Below, piece by piece: positions 1 through 12,529 of a DNA stretch of 64,000 bases. Numbering within the stretch: the stretch's first letter is position 1; every line of letters starts with the position of its first letter. Source of the stretch: Reticulitermes speratus (taxonomy: Eukaryota; Arthropoda; Insecta; Blattodea; Rhinotermitidae); NCBI GenBank assembly GCA_021186555.1, contig JAJKFL010000039.1, positions 41,364,610-41,428,609 of the forward strand. Reading direction: 5' to 3'. Below the pieces are notes generated by a model that saw only the letters and a program-made list of their open reading frames with translations, was not told the DNA's origin and did not search any database. A program made the translations under genes and the position numbers.

Positions 1-2519
1 ACACGTTGTACTGTGCAGCAGATGTGTGTTTGTGTAACTGTGTCTACAACAGTAAGACTTACAGACACGTTGTACTGTGCAGCAGATGTGTGTTTGTGTA
101 ACTGTGTCTACAACAGTAAGACTTACAGACACGTTGTACTGTGCAGCAGATTGTGTAACTGTGTCTACAACAGTAAGACTTACAGACACGTTGAACTGTG
201 CAGCAGATGTGTGTTTGTGTAATTGTGTCTACAACAGTAAGACTTACAGACACGTTGTACTGTGCAGCAATGTGTGTTTGTGTAACTGTATCTACAACAG
301 TAAGACTTACAGACACGTTGTACTGTGCATCAGATGTGTGTTTGTGTAACTGTGTCTACAACAGTAAGACTTACAGACACGTTGTACTGTGCAGCAGATG
401 TGTGTTTGTGTAACTGTGTCTACAACATAAGACTTACAGACACGTTGTACTGTGCAGCAGATGTGTGTAACTGTGTCTACAACAGTAAGACTTACAGACA
501 CGTTGTACTGTGCAGCAGATGTGTGTTTGTGTAACTGTGTCTACAACAGTAAGACTTACAGACACGTTGTACTGTGCAGCAGATGTGTTTGTGTAACTGT
601 GTCTACAACAGTAAGACTTACAGACACGTTGAACTGTGCAGCAGATGTGTGTAACTGTGTCTACAACAGTAAGACTTACAGACACGTTGTACTGTGCAGC
701 AGATGTGTGTAACTGTGTCTACAACAGTAAGACTTACAGACACGTTGTACTGTGCAGCAGATTGTGTTTGTGTAACTGTGTCTACAACATAAGACTTACA
801 ACACGTTGTACTGTGCATCAGATGTGTGTTTGTGTAACTGTGTCTACAACAGTGAAGACTTACAGACACGTTGTACTGTGCAGCAGATGTGTGTTTCTGT
901 AACTGTGTCTACAACAGTAAGACTTACAGACACGTTGTACTGTGCAGCAGATGTGTGTAACTGTGTCTACAACAGTAAGACTTACAGACACGTTGTACTG
1001 TGCAGCAGATGTGTGTAACTGTGTCTACAACAGTAAGACTTACAGACACGTTGTACTGTGCAGCAGATGTGTGTTTGTGTATACTGTGTCTACAACATAA
1101 GACTTACAGACACGTTGTACTGTGCAGCAGATGGTTTGTGTAACTGTGTCTACAACAGTAAGACTTACAGACACGTTGTACTGTGCAGCAGATGTGTGTT
1201 TGTGTAACTGTTTTCTACAACAGTAAGACTTACAGACACGTTGTATTGTGCATCAGATGTGTGTTTGTGTAACTGTGTCTACAACAGTAAGACTTACAGA
1301 CACGTTGTACTGTGCAGCAGATGTGTGTTTGTGTAACTGTGTCTACAACAGTAAGACTTACAGACACGTTGTAACTGTGCAGCAATGTGTGTGTTGTGTA
1401 ACTGTGTCTACAACAGTAAGACTTACAGACACGTGTACTGTGCAGCAGATGTGTGTTTGTGTAACTGTGTCTACAACAGTAAGACTTACAGACACGTCGT
1501 ACTGTGCAGCAGATGTGTGTTTATGTAACTGTGTCTACAACAGTAAGACTTACAGACACGCTGTACTGTGCAGCAGATGTGTGTTTGTGTAACTGTGTCT
1601 ACAACAGTAAGACTTACAGACACGTTGTACTGTGCAGCAGATGTGTGTGTAACTGTGTCTACAACAGTAAGACTTACAGACACGTGTACTGTACAGCAGA
1701 TGTGTGTTTGTGTAACTGTGTCTACAACAGTAAGACTTACAGACACGTTGTACTGTGCAGCAGATGTGTGTTTGTGTAACTGTGTCTACAACAGTAAGAC
1801 TTACAGACACGTTGTACTGTGCAGCAATGTGTGTTTGTGTAACTGTGTCTACAACAGTAAGACTTACAGACACGTTGTACTGTGCAGCAGATGTGTGTTT
1901 GTGTAACTGTGTCTACAACAGTAAGACTTACAGACACGTTGTACTGTGCACAGATGTGTGTTTGTGTAATGTGTCTACAACAGTAAGACTTACAAACACG
2001 TTGTACTGTGCAGCAGATGTGTGTTTGTGTAACTGTGTCTACAACAGTAAGACTTACAGACACGTTGTACTGTGCAGCAGATGTGTTTGTGTAACTGTGT
2101 CTACAACAGTAAGACTTACAGACACGTTGTACTGTGCAGCAGATGTGTGTTTGTGTAACTGTGTCTACAACAGTAAGACTTACAGACACGTTGTACTATG
2201 CAGCAGATGTGTGTTTTGTAACTGTGTCTACAACAGTAAGACTTACAGACACGTTGTACTGTGCAGCAGATGGTGTTGTAACTGTGTCTACAACAGTAAG
2301 ACTTACAGACACGTTGTACTGTGCAGCAGATGTGTTGTAACTGTGTCTACAACAGTAAGACTTACAGACACGTACTGTGTTTACTGTGCAGCAGAAGTGT
2401 GTTGTGTATGACTGTGTCTACAACATTAAGACTTACAGACACGTTGTACTGTGCAGCAGATTGTTGTGTAACTGTGTCTACAACAGTAAGACTTACAGAC
2501 ACGTTGTACTGTGCAGCAA
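1..2519. repeat. 64-bp tandem array (about 40 copies)
   Basis: A unit containing acacgttgtactgtgcagca and ending aacagtaagacttacag recurs every 64 bp from the first base of the window, so the left edge of the array is not seen. Many copies are shortened by loss of a few bases in the tgtgtgtttgtgtaact segment, giving units of about 50 to 64 bp. The array stops abruptly at about 2519 in unrelated sequence. Open frames of up to 218 codons on both strands come only from the repeat and are not genes. Confidence 0.97.
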
Positions 2520-2642
2520 CTTTTGTTCCAAACGCCCTGCGCACTTATAAGTGTTTAGCTGGTATGACTCACGATGCGCGCAGGAATGCACGTGGCTCTT
2601 CACGTGTTATCACCAACTGTTATCCGATCTTGAGATGTCCGC

Positions 2643-2817
2643 TCTTCTGGGATGTTACTCAGCGTAGATAGGTAGCCATTTACCGACGTTTCGGGACAAC
2701 GTGTCGGTCCCATCTTCACGGGTCAACGGACTCTTGACCTGTGAACATGGGACCGATACGTTGTCCCGAAACGTCGGTAAACAACTACGACACGACGCCG
2801 CGTAATACCCCAGAAGA
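2643..2817. repeat. Fold-back element, family J
   Basis: This is an inverted repeat. The left arm reads cttctgggatgtta, then ttaccgacgtttcgggac, then gtcccatcttcac. The right arm returns as gggaccgatacgttgtcccg, then aaacgtcggtaa, then taccccagaag. Related arms with ggatgtgacgccgtgt and cgacgtttcgg recur near 8690, 34090, 36775, 45070 and 56515, so it is a dispersed family. No coding capacity is seen. The flanking 2520-2642 shows nothing recognisable. Confidence 0.75.
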
Positions 2818-3827
<1,010 letters not shown>

Positions 3828-3953
3828 ATATTATCAGTAGTACTGTTATTTGTCAGCATGTATGAGAGACAGGAGAGTTGCGTGCAGAGTTTTGGTCGGG
3901 AGACCTGATGGAAATAGACAACTTGAAAGACATAGAAGCTATACCTGCACTCT

Positions 3954-4244
3954 GTGGGCCGCGATAGCTCAGTCGGTATAGCGACTCGCTACGAGCTGGA
4001 CGGTCCGGGGATCGAATCCCGGTGGGGGCGAGATTTTCAGCACCCGTCCAGACCGGCCCTGGGGCCTACCCAGCCTCCTGTACAATGGTTACCTGGTTTC
4101 TTTCCCGGGGGTAAAGCGGCCGGGGCGTGGAGCTGACCACCCACCGACATCTAGTGCCGAGATTAAAGAAAGAGTAGAGCTATACCTCTACTTCCCCTCT
4201 GGGCTTTCATGGCCTGTTCTAGGGAGATCTTTACCTTTACCTTC
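3954..4244 (+). mobile_element. SINE family B (tRNA-derived), complete with target-site duplication
   Basis: The head ccgcgatagctcagtcggta carries an A box, and ggggatcgaatcccggtggg a B box. The body includes gggtaaagcggccggggcg and the tail is short tttacc repeats. A 12-bp direct repeat, tacctgcactct, flanks it at 3942-3953 and 4245-4256, which fixes both ends and shows a retrotransposed insertion. Confidence 0.93.
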
Positions 4245-4256
4245 TACCTGCACTCT

Positions 4257-4554
4257 ATCTTACTTTGTCACGAAGACCCATAAACTGTTTCTTCTTCCAG
4301 TAGAACCAACGACACATGTCGCTTAATTATTTACTAGAGGCGTGGACCTGACCGTTCGTCCGTCCTACCAGCTCTTTCTTCAGTTATTGACATCGAACTG
4401 CCAAAATACGTTTCACTACGAATTTGTCTTGTATCGACTATTTACACAGACTGTTCTGTTAGAAGGTTCAGTGCCCTCTGAAATGGAATACGTGAGCTTT
4501 GCAAAGGTTACTTGCTATATTTTTGTAACTAGTGTCTTGAACACTCTAAAGACC
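4257..4554. other. Unassigned sequence
   Basis: No gene or known repeat is recognised. An 80-codon open frame starting at 4342 has no recognisable domain and runs into the left flank of the 114-bp array. Confidence 0.3.
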
Positions 4555-6898
4555 AGTGGTTACTATGTGTACCACCATGTTTAACATTCAACAATTCTAC
4601 GTTCTGCCCACACAGTGTATTTATGTGTTTTGTATGGATCTCAGAACAAACAGCGATTATTTCACTGTACAACATTAACTGACTGGTTTGTATAACTGAG
4701 ACGGAGTGTGTTTACTGCGCGGTACGGACTGTATTTATGTGTTTTGTGTGGATCTCAGAACAAACAGCGATTATTTCACTGTACAACATTAACTGACTGG
4801 TTTGTATAACTGAGACGGAGTGTGTTTACTGCGCGGTACGGACTGTATTTATGTGTTTTGTGTGGATCTCAGAACAAACAGCGATTATTTCACTGTACAA
4901 CATTAACTGACTGGTTTGTATAACTGAGACGGAGTGTGTTTACTGCGCGGTACGGACTGTATTTATGTGTTTTGTGTGGATCTCAGAACAAACAGCGATT
5001 ATTTCACTGTACAACATTAACTGACTGGTTTGTATAACTGAGACGGAGTGTGTTTACTGCGCGGTACGGACTGTATTTATGTGTTTTGTGTGGATCTCAG
5101 AACAAACAGCGATTATTTCACTGTACAACATTAACTGACTGGTTTGTATAACTGAGACGGAGTGTGTTTACTGCGCGGTACGGACTGTATTTTATGTGTT
5201 TTGTGTGGATCTCAAACAAACAGCGATTATTTCACTGTACAACATTAACTGACTGGTTTGTATAACTGAGACGGAGTGTGTTTACTGCGCGGTACGGACT
5301 GTATTTATGTGTTTTGTGTGGATCTCAGAACAAACAGCGATTATTTCACTGTACAACATTAACTGACTGGTTTGTATAACTGGACGGAGTGTGTTTACTG
5401 CGCGGTACGGACTGTAATTTATGTGTTTTGTGTGGATCTCAGAACAAACAGCGATTATTTCACTGTACAACATTAACTGACTGGTTTGTATAACTGAGAC
5501 GGAGTGTGTTTACTGCGCGGTACCGACTGTATTTATGTGTTTTGTGTGGATCTCAGAACAAACAGCGATTATTTCACTGTACAGCATTAACTGACTGGTT
5601 TGTATAACTGAGACGGAGTGTGTTTACTGCGCGGTACGGACTGTATTTATGTGTTTTGTGTGGATCTCAGAACAAACAGCGATTATTTCACTGTACAACA
5701 TTAACTGACTGGTTTGTATAACTGAGACGGAGTGTGTTTACTGCGCGGTACCGACTGTATTTATGTGTTTTGTGTGGATCTCAGAACAAACAGCGATTAT
5801 TTCACTGTACAGCATTAACTGACTGGTTTGTATAACTGAGACGGAGTGTGTTTACTGCGCGGTACGGACTGTATTTATGTGTTTTGTGTGGATCTCAGAA
5901 CAAACAGCGATTATTTCACTGTACAACATTAACTGACTGGTTTGTATAACTGAGACGGAGTGTGTTTACTGCGCGGTACCGACTGTATTTATGTGTTTTG
6001 TGTGGATCTCAGAACAAACAGCGATTATTTCACTGTACAGCATTAACTGACTGGTTTGTATAACTGAGACGGAGTGTGTTTACTGCGCGGTACGGACTGT
6101 ATTTATGTGTTTTGTGTGGATCTCAGAACAAACAGCGATTATTTCACTGTACAACATTAACTGACTGGTTTGTATAACTGAGACGGAGTGTGTTTACTGC
6201 GCGGTACGGACTGTATTTATGTGTTTTGTGTGGATCTCAGAACAAACAGCGATTATTTCACTGTACAACATTAACTGACTGGTTTGTATAACTGAGACGG
6301 AGTGTGTTTACTGCGCGGTACCGACTGTATTTATGTGTTTTGTGTGGATCTCAGAACAAACAGCGATTATTTCACTGTACAACATTAACTGACTGGTTTG
6401 TATAACTGAGACGGAGTGTGTTTACTGCGTGGTACGGACTGTATTTATGTGTTTTGTGTGGATCTCAGAACAAACAGCGATTATTTCACTGTACAACATT
6501 AACTGACTGGTTTGTATAACTGAGACGGAGTGTGTTTACTGCGCGGTACCGACTGTATTTATGTGTTTTGTGTGGATCTCAGAACAAACAGCGATTATTT
6601 CACTGTACAACATTAACTGACTGGTTTGTATAACTGAGACGGAGTGTGTTTACTGCGTGGTACGGACTGTATTTATGTGTTTTGTGTGGATCTCAGAACA
6701 AACAGCGATTATTTCACTGTACAACATTAACTGACTGGTTTGTATAACTGAGACGGAGTGTGTTTACTGCGCGGTACCGACTGTATTTATGTGTTTTGTG
6801 TGGATCTCAGAACAAACAGCGATTATTTCACTGTACAGCATTAACTGACTGGTTTGTATAACTGAGACGGAGTGTGTTTACTGCGCGGTACGGTCTGA
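4555..6898 (+). repeat. 114-bp tandem array, copy 1 (about 20 units)
   Basis: The unit runs from ctgtatttatgtgttttgtg through gattatttcactgtac to gtttactgcgcggtacgga and repeats every 114 bp. From about 5519 units alternate between ggtaccgactg and ggtacggactg forms, giving a 228-bp dimer (5521, 5749, 5977; then 6319, 6547, 6775). The left flank (cagtggttactatgtgtacc, then acgttctgcccacacagtg) also precedes the array at 21540, so flank and array seem to belong to one dispersed element. Confidence 0.96.
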
Positions 6899-7779
6899 AT
6901 CTTTGTATATAATTCAGGTTAATGTTGGCTTTTAAAGGGTTCAGTTATCTACATGACACTTTCTTACTGACGTCATATATTGCCATTAATAGCAGTTTAA
7001 TGACACTCCTTCTGAAGGCAGAAGGTTGCGTTTTGACGTGATGTGAACAGTCTTTGTACGCTAACAGTTGTTGCTTTGACCTACATTTTCTTTAAAGAAC
7101 ATCGCGACGTGAATAAAGTGAACAAGACGGCTAATGGTGTACGCCGTGACGCAATACACGGTATTTACCTTTAAAATGTCATACAGTCTCAGAGTACACG
7201 CATAAATTAAATTTTATTCTCGCCCACAAGTAAAGCGCTGCCTTGCATGTACCGATTCTCACTAAACTCACAAATGCTTAACAGCACTGTGTGCACATCT
7301 CTGTGCTGGTTCACACGCAAGTCCGATAGTCATTGTGGATATCACGGATATAAAATAGATGTACGCCCTTCAGTAAACCGTGGCTGTTAAGGCATAAATT
7401 TCCTTAAAATTCGCAGTTGTTTAACGGTGTTTTGTGGAGGTCTTCTACGTCAAATTTTACCCAAATTGGTCAAGAAATGTGGACATTACGGGTAGAAGTT
7501 AATTTAAAAAAATAAAGTATGCGTGACTAAGACAATTTTCATGAAACGCTTGCTCGACAATCTCTTGTTAAGAAATTCCGTACCGAATTTCATGCAAATC
7601 CGGTAAAAGGTTCAGTCTCTGATACTAGCTCCCAGACAGACAGTCGGATGACAGGCGTTCTTTACTTCGTAAAGTCCGCCTGAAAAGACATCGCAAAGCA
7701 GGCATGATTTAACGAGGTGGAAGATAGTTTGTATCAGCAGATCAGTCAAATTGTAATGTGAATAGTGTGGCTGAGTGAT
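6899..7779. other. Unassigned sequence with an ancient interspersed-repeat look
   Basis: No gene is recognised. Between about 7440 and 7660 there is wording such as gaatttcatgcaaatccgg and ttttcatgaaacgc that resembles the gaaattcggt...cgaaaatc module seen near 12120 and 63300, suggesting a decayed copy of that element (family I). Confidence 0.35.
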
Positions 7780-7930
7780 CAGCTTCACGTACCGGCCGCT
7801 TTACCCCCGGGAAACAACCTTGATACCCATTGGAGACTGGGTGAACCACAGAGCCTGGAGTCTAACCTCTTATCATCCAGCCCTTAGAATGATCCCTATA
7901 CTGACTGAGCTATCGCGGCTGATTATGAGG
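7780..7930 (-). mobile_element. SINE family B, degenerate minus-strand copy
   Basis: It shows the family B order in reverse: accggccgctttacccccgg, then gatacccattggagactggg, then actgactgagctatcgcgg. The B box region is largely lost. It is immediately followed by a family J-like fragment (gacgtttcggaggagt, about 7960-7980). Confidence 0.7.
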
Positions 7931-8049
7931 TTCGACATAGTGTGGTCTGGTAGACACCGAATGACGTTTCGGAGGAGTATTTTGCCTCCGTGTTAATTTC
8001 TACTTTTAATGTGAAAGCAAAGTAATCCGCCAAAATATTTGTACCCACC

Positions 8050-8425
8050 AGGTAACCTACATGGTGTCATAATTCAGAACACCATAGTATAGATTCTAAA
8101 AGCTTCTGACGACGGTCTGTAGCACTGAGAACTGGACCTTGTCTGTCGTCTGGAAATATAAAATAACTAGATAAAACGACGTTTCGGAAACTGGATCTGC
8201 TTCCGTCTTCAGGTGATGGTGGAGACACCTACTGTGTTGGGTTCCTTAGATAGAGTTAACCTCAATCACTGGACAAGTGGTTAGGTCTATCTAAGGGACC
8301 CAACTGAATAGGTGTCTCCCTGTCACTTCACCTGAGGATGGAATCAGATCCATCTTCCGAAACGTCGTGATTTTATATTTCCGGACGATGGACAAAACCC
8401 AGAAACCAATTAGCTCTCAACCATA
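8050..8425. repeat. Fold-back element, family F
   Basis: The left part has cactgagaactgg, a tgtcgtctgg segment, and acgacgtttcggaaactgg with cttccgtcttcaggtga. The right part returns as tcacctgagga, cttccgaaacgtcgtgattt and ccggacgatggacaaa. The centre is itself partly palindromic (gggttccttagatag and ctatctaagggaccc). The same element occurs at 44281-44523 and as an inverted array at 49140-49765. Confidence 0.75.
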
Positions 8426-8435
8426 GTGTAGATAA

Positions 8436-8669
8436 ATGTTCACCGCCGTACAAACCTCATATCTGATCCACTGTCTCACAAGTCCAATGAATTACTCACT
8501 AAGACTGGCCCAGAAGCTAGCTGCGAGTATCGCCGTGACCCTGCGGCAACTTCTCTGTCTTGACTGTCATGCGGGTCATCTAAACAAATTACTGCAGGCG
8601 ATCGAAGACCTGCAATATATTGCACAGTACGGCCTGCAGAATGAGGAGGAGACAGACAGAAATGTCTGA
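8436..8669 (+). CDS. Unrecognised 77-codon open frame (doubtful)
   Basis: This frame has a balanced, non-repetitive composition (for example LAQKLAASIAVTLRQLL near residue 30 and LLQAIEDLQYIAQYGLQN near residue 52), unlike the low-complexity frames nearby. I recognise no domain and see no clear promoter or strong splice sites. It could be an exon fragment or chance. Confidence 0.15.
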   Translation: MFTAVQTSYLIHCLTSPMNYSLRLAQKLAASIAVTLRQLLCLDCHAGHLNKLLQAIEDLQYIAQYGLQNEEETDRNV

Positions 8670-8689
8670 AAAGGTTAGCGTAGCGGTAG

Positions 8690-8815
8690 TGGGATTGGAC
8701 TTAATTACTGAGCAACAGCATTGCTTCAAGATTGCGGGATGTGACGCCGTGTAGTGTGGTAGACGGATAGAAGTTTTCGGATGGGACATACTGTCTCTGT
8801 CTTCAGGGTGAAATA
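8690..8815 (+). repeat. Family J fragment
   Basis: It contains ttgcgggatgtgacgccgtg, a short gap, ttttcggatgggaca and ctgtcttcagggtg, the same order as in the family J elements at 2643 and 45070. No right arm is visible, so it is a solo half. Confidence 0.6.
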
Positions 8816-8837
8816 ATCTTATGTTCCGGATCTGCGA

Positions 8838-9128
8838 GTAGGCCGCGATAGCTCAGTCGGTATAGCGACTCGCTACGGGCTGGACGGTCCGGGGATCGAA
8901 TCCCGGTGGGGGCGAGATTTTCCGCAGCCGTCCAGACCGGCCCTGGGGCCTACCCAGCCTCCTGTACAATGGGTACCGGGTCTCTTTCCCGGGGATAAAG
9001 CGGACGGGGCGTGGAGTTGACCACCCACCCCCATCTAGTGCCAGGGTTAAAGAAAGAGTACAGCTATACCTTTACTCCCCCTCTGGGACTTCATGGCCTG
9101 TTATAGGGAGATCTTTACCTTTACCTTA
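8838..9128 (+). mobile_element. SINE family B, complete with target-site duplication
   Basis: It has the same head, body and tttacc tail as the copy at 3954. An 11-bp direct repeat, cggatctgcga, flanks it at 8827-8837 and 9129-9139. It lies just upstream of the 23-bp array. Confidence 0.93.
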
Positions 9129-9164
9129 CGGATCTGCGATATGTTGGTATGAGGTATCGCACTG

Positions 9165-10230
9165 CTCGGTGTCACGTTCTGTAAGAGCGCGGTGTCACGT
9201 TCTGTAAGAGCGCGGTGTCACGTTCTGTAAGAGCGCGGTGTCACGTTCTGTAAGAGCGCGGTGTCACGTTCAGTAAGAGCGCGGTGTCACGTTCAGTAAG
9301 AGCACGGTGTCACGTTCAGTAAGAGCACGGTGTCACGTTCAGTAAGAGCACGGTGTCACGTTCTGTAAGAGCGCGGTGTCACGTTCTGTAAGAGCACGGT
9401 GTCACGTTCTGTAAGAGCGCGGTGTCACGTTCTGTAAGAGCGCTGTGTCACGTTCTGTAAGAGCACGGTGTCACGTTCAGTAAGAGCACGGTGTCACGTT
9501 CTGTAAGAGCGCGGTGTCACGTTCTGTAAGAGCGCGGTGTCACGTTCTGTAAGAGCGCGGTGTCACGTTCTGTAAGAGCACGGTGTCACGTTCTGTAAGA
9601 GCACGGTGTCACGTTCTGTAAGAGCACGATGTCACGTTCAGTAAGAGCGCGGTGTCACGTTCAGTAAGAGCGCGGTTTCACGTTCAGTAAGAGCGCGGTG
9701 TCACGTTCTGTAAGAGCACGGTGTCACGTTCTGTAAGAGCACGGTGTCACGTTCTGTAAGAGCACGGTGTCACGCTCAGTAAGAGCATGGTGTCACGTTC
9801 TGTAAGAGCGCTTTGTCACGTTCTGTAAGAGCGCGGTGTCACGTTTTGTAAGAGCACGATGTCACGTTCAGTAAGAGCGCGGTGTCACGTTCAGTAAGAG
9901 CGCGGTGTCACGTTCTGTAAGAGCGCGGTGTCACGTTCTGTAAGAGCGCGGTGTCACGTTTTGTAAGAGCACGATGTCACGTTCAGTAAGAGCGCGGTGT
10001 CACGTTCAGTAAGAGCGCGGTTTCACGTTCAGTAAGAGCGCGGTGTCACGTTCTGTAAGAGAACGGTGTCACGTTCTGTAAGAGCACGGTGTCACGTTCT
10101 GTAAGAGCACGGTGTCACGTTCTGTAAGAGCACGGTGTCACGTTCAGTAAGAGCACGGTGTCACGTTCTGTAAGAGCACGGTGTCACGTTCAGTAAGAGC
10201 ACGGTGTCACGTTCTGTAAGAGCACGGTTT
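9165..10230. repeat. 23-bp tandem array (about 46 units)
   Basis: The unit gcggtgtcacgttctgtaag plus agc repeats every 23 bp. Main variants are gcg/cac before ggtgtc and ttctg/ttcag, and these occur in short runs, as expected from local block duplication. No open frame of interest is present. Confidence 0.97.
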
Positions 10231-10425
10231 TCACACTAACTGCCGCTATAACTTCAGGTGTTACGTTAGTTCGTTGCCTACTTTTACGCGTTATCTCGCG
10301 ATAACAGTTTGAAATAGGCCATGGCCACTTCCACCAATATGTATTGATTGCTTTTATTAGGCGTTCGTTAAGAAGTAAAAAGTAAACGCTTTATGAGGAG
10401 ATCACGTTGACCCGCTCATCCTCGA
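10231..10425. other. Left part of an interrupted element (family I)
   Basis: The segment gttcgttaagaagtaaaaag, then acgctttatgaggagatcac, aligns by eye with gttcgttaagaagcaaagag, then cgccttatttggagatcag, at about 63228-63275. At both places a gaaattcggt-type module follows, here only after the retrotransposon at 10426-12107. The retrotransposon therefore seems inserted into an older family I copy. Confidence 0.45.
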
Positions 10426-10741
10426 TCGTGTGAGAAATGAAGAAGTATTACACAGAGTCAAGGAGGAGAGGAATATCGTACATACAATAAAAAGAAGAAA
10501 GGCTAACTGGATTGGTCACATCTTGCGTAGGAACTGCCTTCTGAAACAGGTGATTGAAGGAAAGTTAGAGGGAAGGATAGAAATGACGGGAAGACGAGGG
10601 AGAAGACGTAAGCAGCTACTGGATGACCTTAAGGAAAAGAGAAGACACTGGAAATTGAAAGAGGAAGCACTAGATCGCACTGTGTGGAGAACTCGCTTTG
10701 GAAGAGGCTACGGACCTGTCGTAAGACAGACTGCAGAATGA
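10426..10741 (+). pseudogene. Non-LTR retrotransposon family K, C-terminal fragment of ORF
   Basis: The frame from 10430 encodes about 103 residues: KANWIGHILRRNCLLK near residue 25, GRRGRRRKQLLDDLKEKRR near residue 54, and RTRFGRGYGPVVRQTAE before the stop at 10739-10741. This W-GH-LRRN...GRRGRRRKQLLDDL pattern is typical of the tail that follows reverse transcriptase in insect non-LTR retrotransposon ORFs; the clade is not decided. The copy is 5'-truncated at gatcgtgtgagaaatgaag, the same point as the copy at 23672. The last 13 codons are the seed unit of the 39-bp array that follows. Confidence 0.8.
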
Positions 10742-12107
10742 AGAGACTACGGACCTGTCGTAAGACGGACTGCAGAATGAAGAGGCTACGGACCTGTCGT
10801 AAGACAGACTGCAGAATGAAAGGCTACGGACCTGTCGTAAGACGGACTGCAGAATGAAGAGGCTACGGACCTGTCGTAAGACAGACTGCAGAATGAAGAG
10901 GCTACGGACCTGTCGTAAGACAGACTACAGAATCAAGAGGCTACGGACCTGTCGTAAGACAGACTGCAGAATGAAGAGGCTACGGACCTGTCGTAAGACA
11001 GACTACAGAATGAAGAGGCTACGGACCTGTCGTAAGACAGACTGCAGAATGAAGAGGCTACGGACCTGTCGTAAGACAGACTGCAGAATGAAGAGGCTAC
11101 GGACCTGTCGTAAGACAGACTGCAGAATGAAGAGGCTACGGACCTGTTGTAAGACAGACTACAGAATGAAGAGGCTACGGACCTGTCGTAAGACAGACTG
11201 CAGAATGAAGAGGCTACGGACCTGTCGTAAGACAGACTGCAGAATGAAGAGGCTACGGACCTGTCGTAAGACAGACTACAGAATCAAGAGGCTACGGACC
11301 TGTCGTAAGACAGACTGCAGAATGAAGAGGCTACGGACCTGTCGTAAGACAGACTGCAGAATGAAGAGGCTACGGACCTGTCGTAAGACAGACTGCAGAA
11401 TGAAGAGGCTACGGACCTGTTGTAAGACAGACTACAGAATGAAGAGGCTACGGACCTGTCGTAAGACAGACTGCAGAATGAAGAGGCTACGGACCTGTCG
11501 TAAGACAGACTACAGAATGAAGAGGCTACGGACCTGTCGTAAGACAGACTACAGAATGAAGAGGCTACGGACCTGTCGTAAGACAGACTGCAGAATGAAG
11601 AGGCTACGGACCTGTCGTAAGACAGACTACAGAATGAAGAGGCTACGGACCTGTCGTAAGACAGACTACAGAATGAAGAGGCTACGGACCTGTCGTAAGA
11701 CAGACTACAGAATGAAGAGGCTACGGACCTGTCGTAAGACAGACTGCAGAATGAAGAGGCTACGGACCTGTCGTAAGACAGACTGCAGAATGAAGAGGCT
11801 ACGGACCTGTCGTAAGACAGACTGCAGAATGAAGAGGCTACGGACCTGTCGTAAGACAGACTGCAGAATGAAGAGGCTACGGACCTGTCGTAAGACAGAC
11901 TGCAGAATGAAGAGGCTACGGACCTGTCGTAAGACAGACTGCAGAATGAAGAGGCTACGGACCTGTCGTAAGACAGACTGCAGAATGAAGAGGCTACGGA
12001 CCTGTCGTAAGACAGACTGCAGAATGAAGAGGCTACGGACCTGTCGTAAGACAGACTGCAGAATGAAGAGGCTACGGACCTGTCGTAAGACAGACTGCAG
12101 AATGAAT
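10703..12107 (+). repeat. 39-bp tandem array forming the 3' tail of family K (copy 1)
   Basis: The unit aagaggctacggacctgtcg then taagacagactgcagaatg is 39 bp and is the DNA of the final retrotransposon codons RGYGPVVRQTAE plus stop, repeated about 36 times. Because 39 is a multiple of three, another frame stays open for 422 codons (KRLRTCRKTDCRM repeats) and the opposite strand for 293. These are by-products; the element's own frame stops in every unit. The main variant is gcagaat/acagaat. Confidence 0.96.
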
Positions 12108-12529
12108 GATGAATGTGGGTGAAATTTGGCATAGCAGGTCTCCACGTGCCTGTGATAATTTGCAAGTTAAATGAATAATCGTGCAGTGAAAGCCGAACTT
12201 TGCATAAGGGCTTAAATTGAATTTTGCCCGTATTTTCTAAATCTTTCTTCCTGTTTTGAAAAAACTTCGGTACAGGAAATGTCCATAAAATTTGGCTGGA
12301 TAATTCGTAGTTTCATGAAGACAGCCGCTGTGAAATGCTTACTTTACTTAAGGGCGTCCATGGATTTCTATCGATACTTCTCACATTTAATATCTTATTT
12401 AGGCGAAATTTGGTACAACACGTATACACATAATGCTGTTGGGCATTTTTGAGTTTCGTGAAAATCGGATGCACTCATAAACAGAACTATTTTTCGTGTA
12501 AATTTTGTGTATTTTTTGATTTTTATCCA
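12108..12529. other. Right part of interrupted family I element
   Basis: It holds repeated wording: gaaatttggcatagcaggtc, cgaaatttggtacaac, gtttcgtgaaaatcgg. The same module lies at about 63315-63530. It abuts the 29-bp array; at the other end of that array, 16075-16145, a further aatgaaaatccgttcag piece appears, so the array may sit inside this element. Confidence 0.4.

Noticed and set aside
1755-2411. 218-codon frame in the 64-bp array
   Set aside because: Cys-, Val- and Thr-rich translation of the repeat with frame drift at every indel; similar frames exist on both strands.
10854-12122. 422-codon open frame (and a 293-codon frame on the other strand)
   Set aside because: The 39-bp period is a multiple of three, so a stop-free frame stays open automatically. 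The seed unit is the end of a retrotransposon ORF in a different frame. The same applies to the 265- and 273-codon frames at 23936 and 61653.
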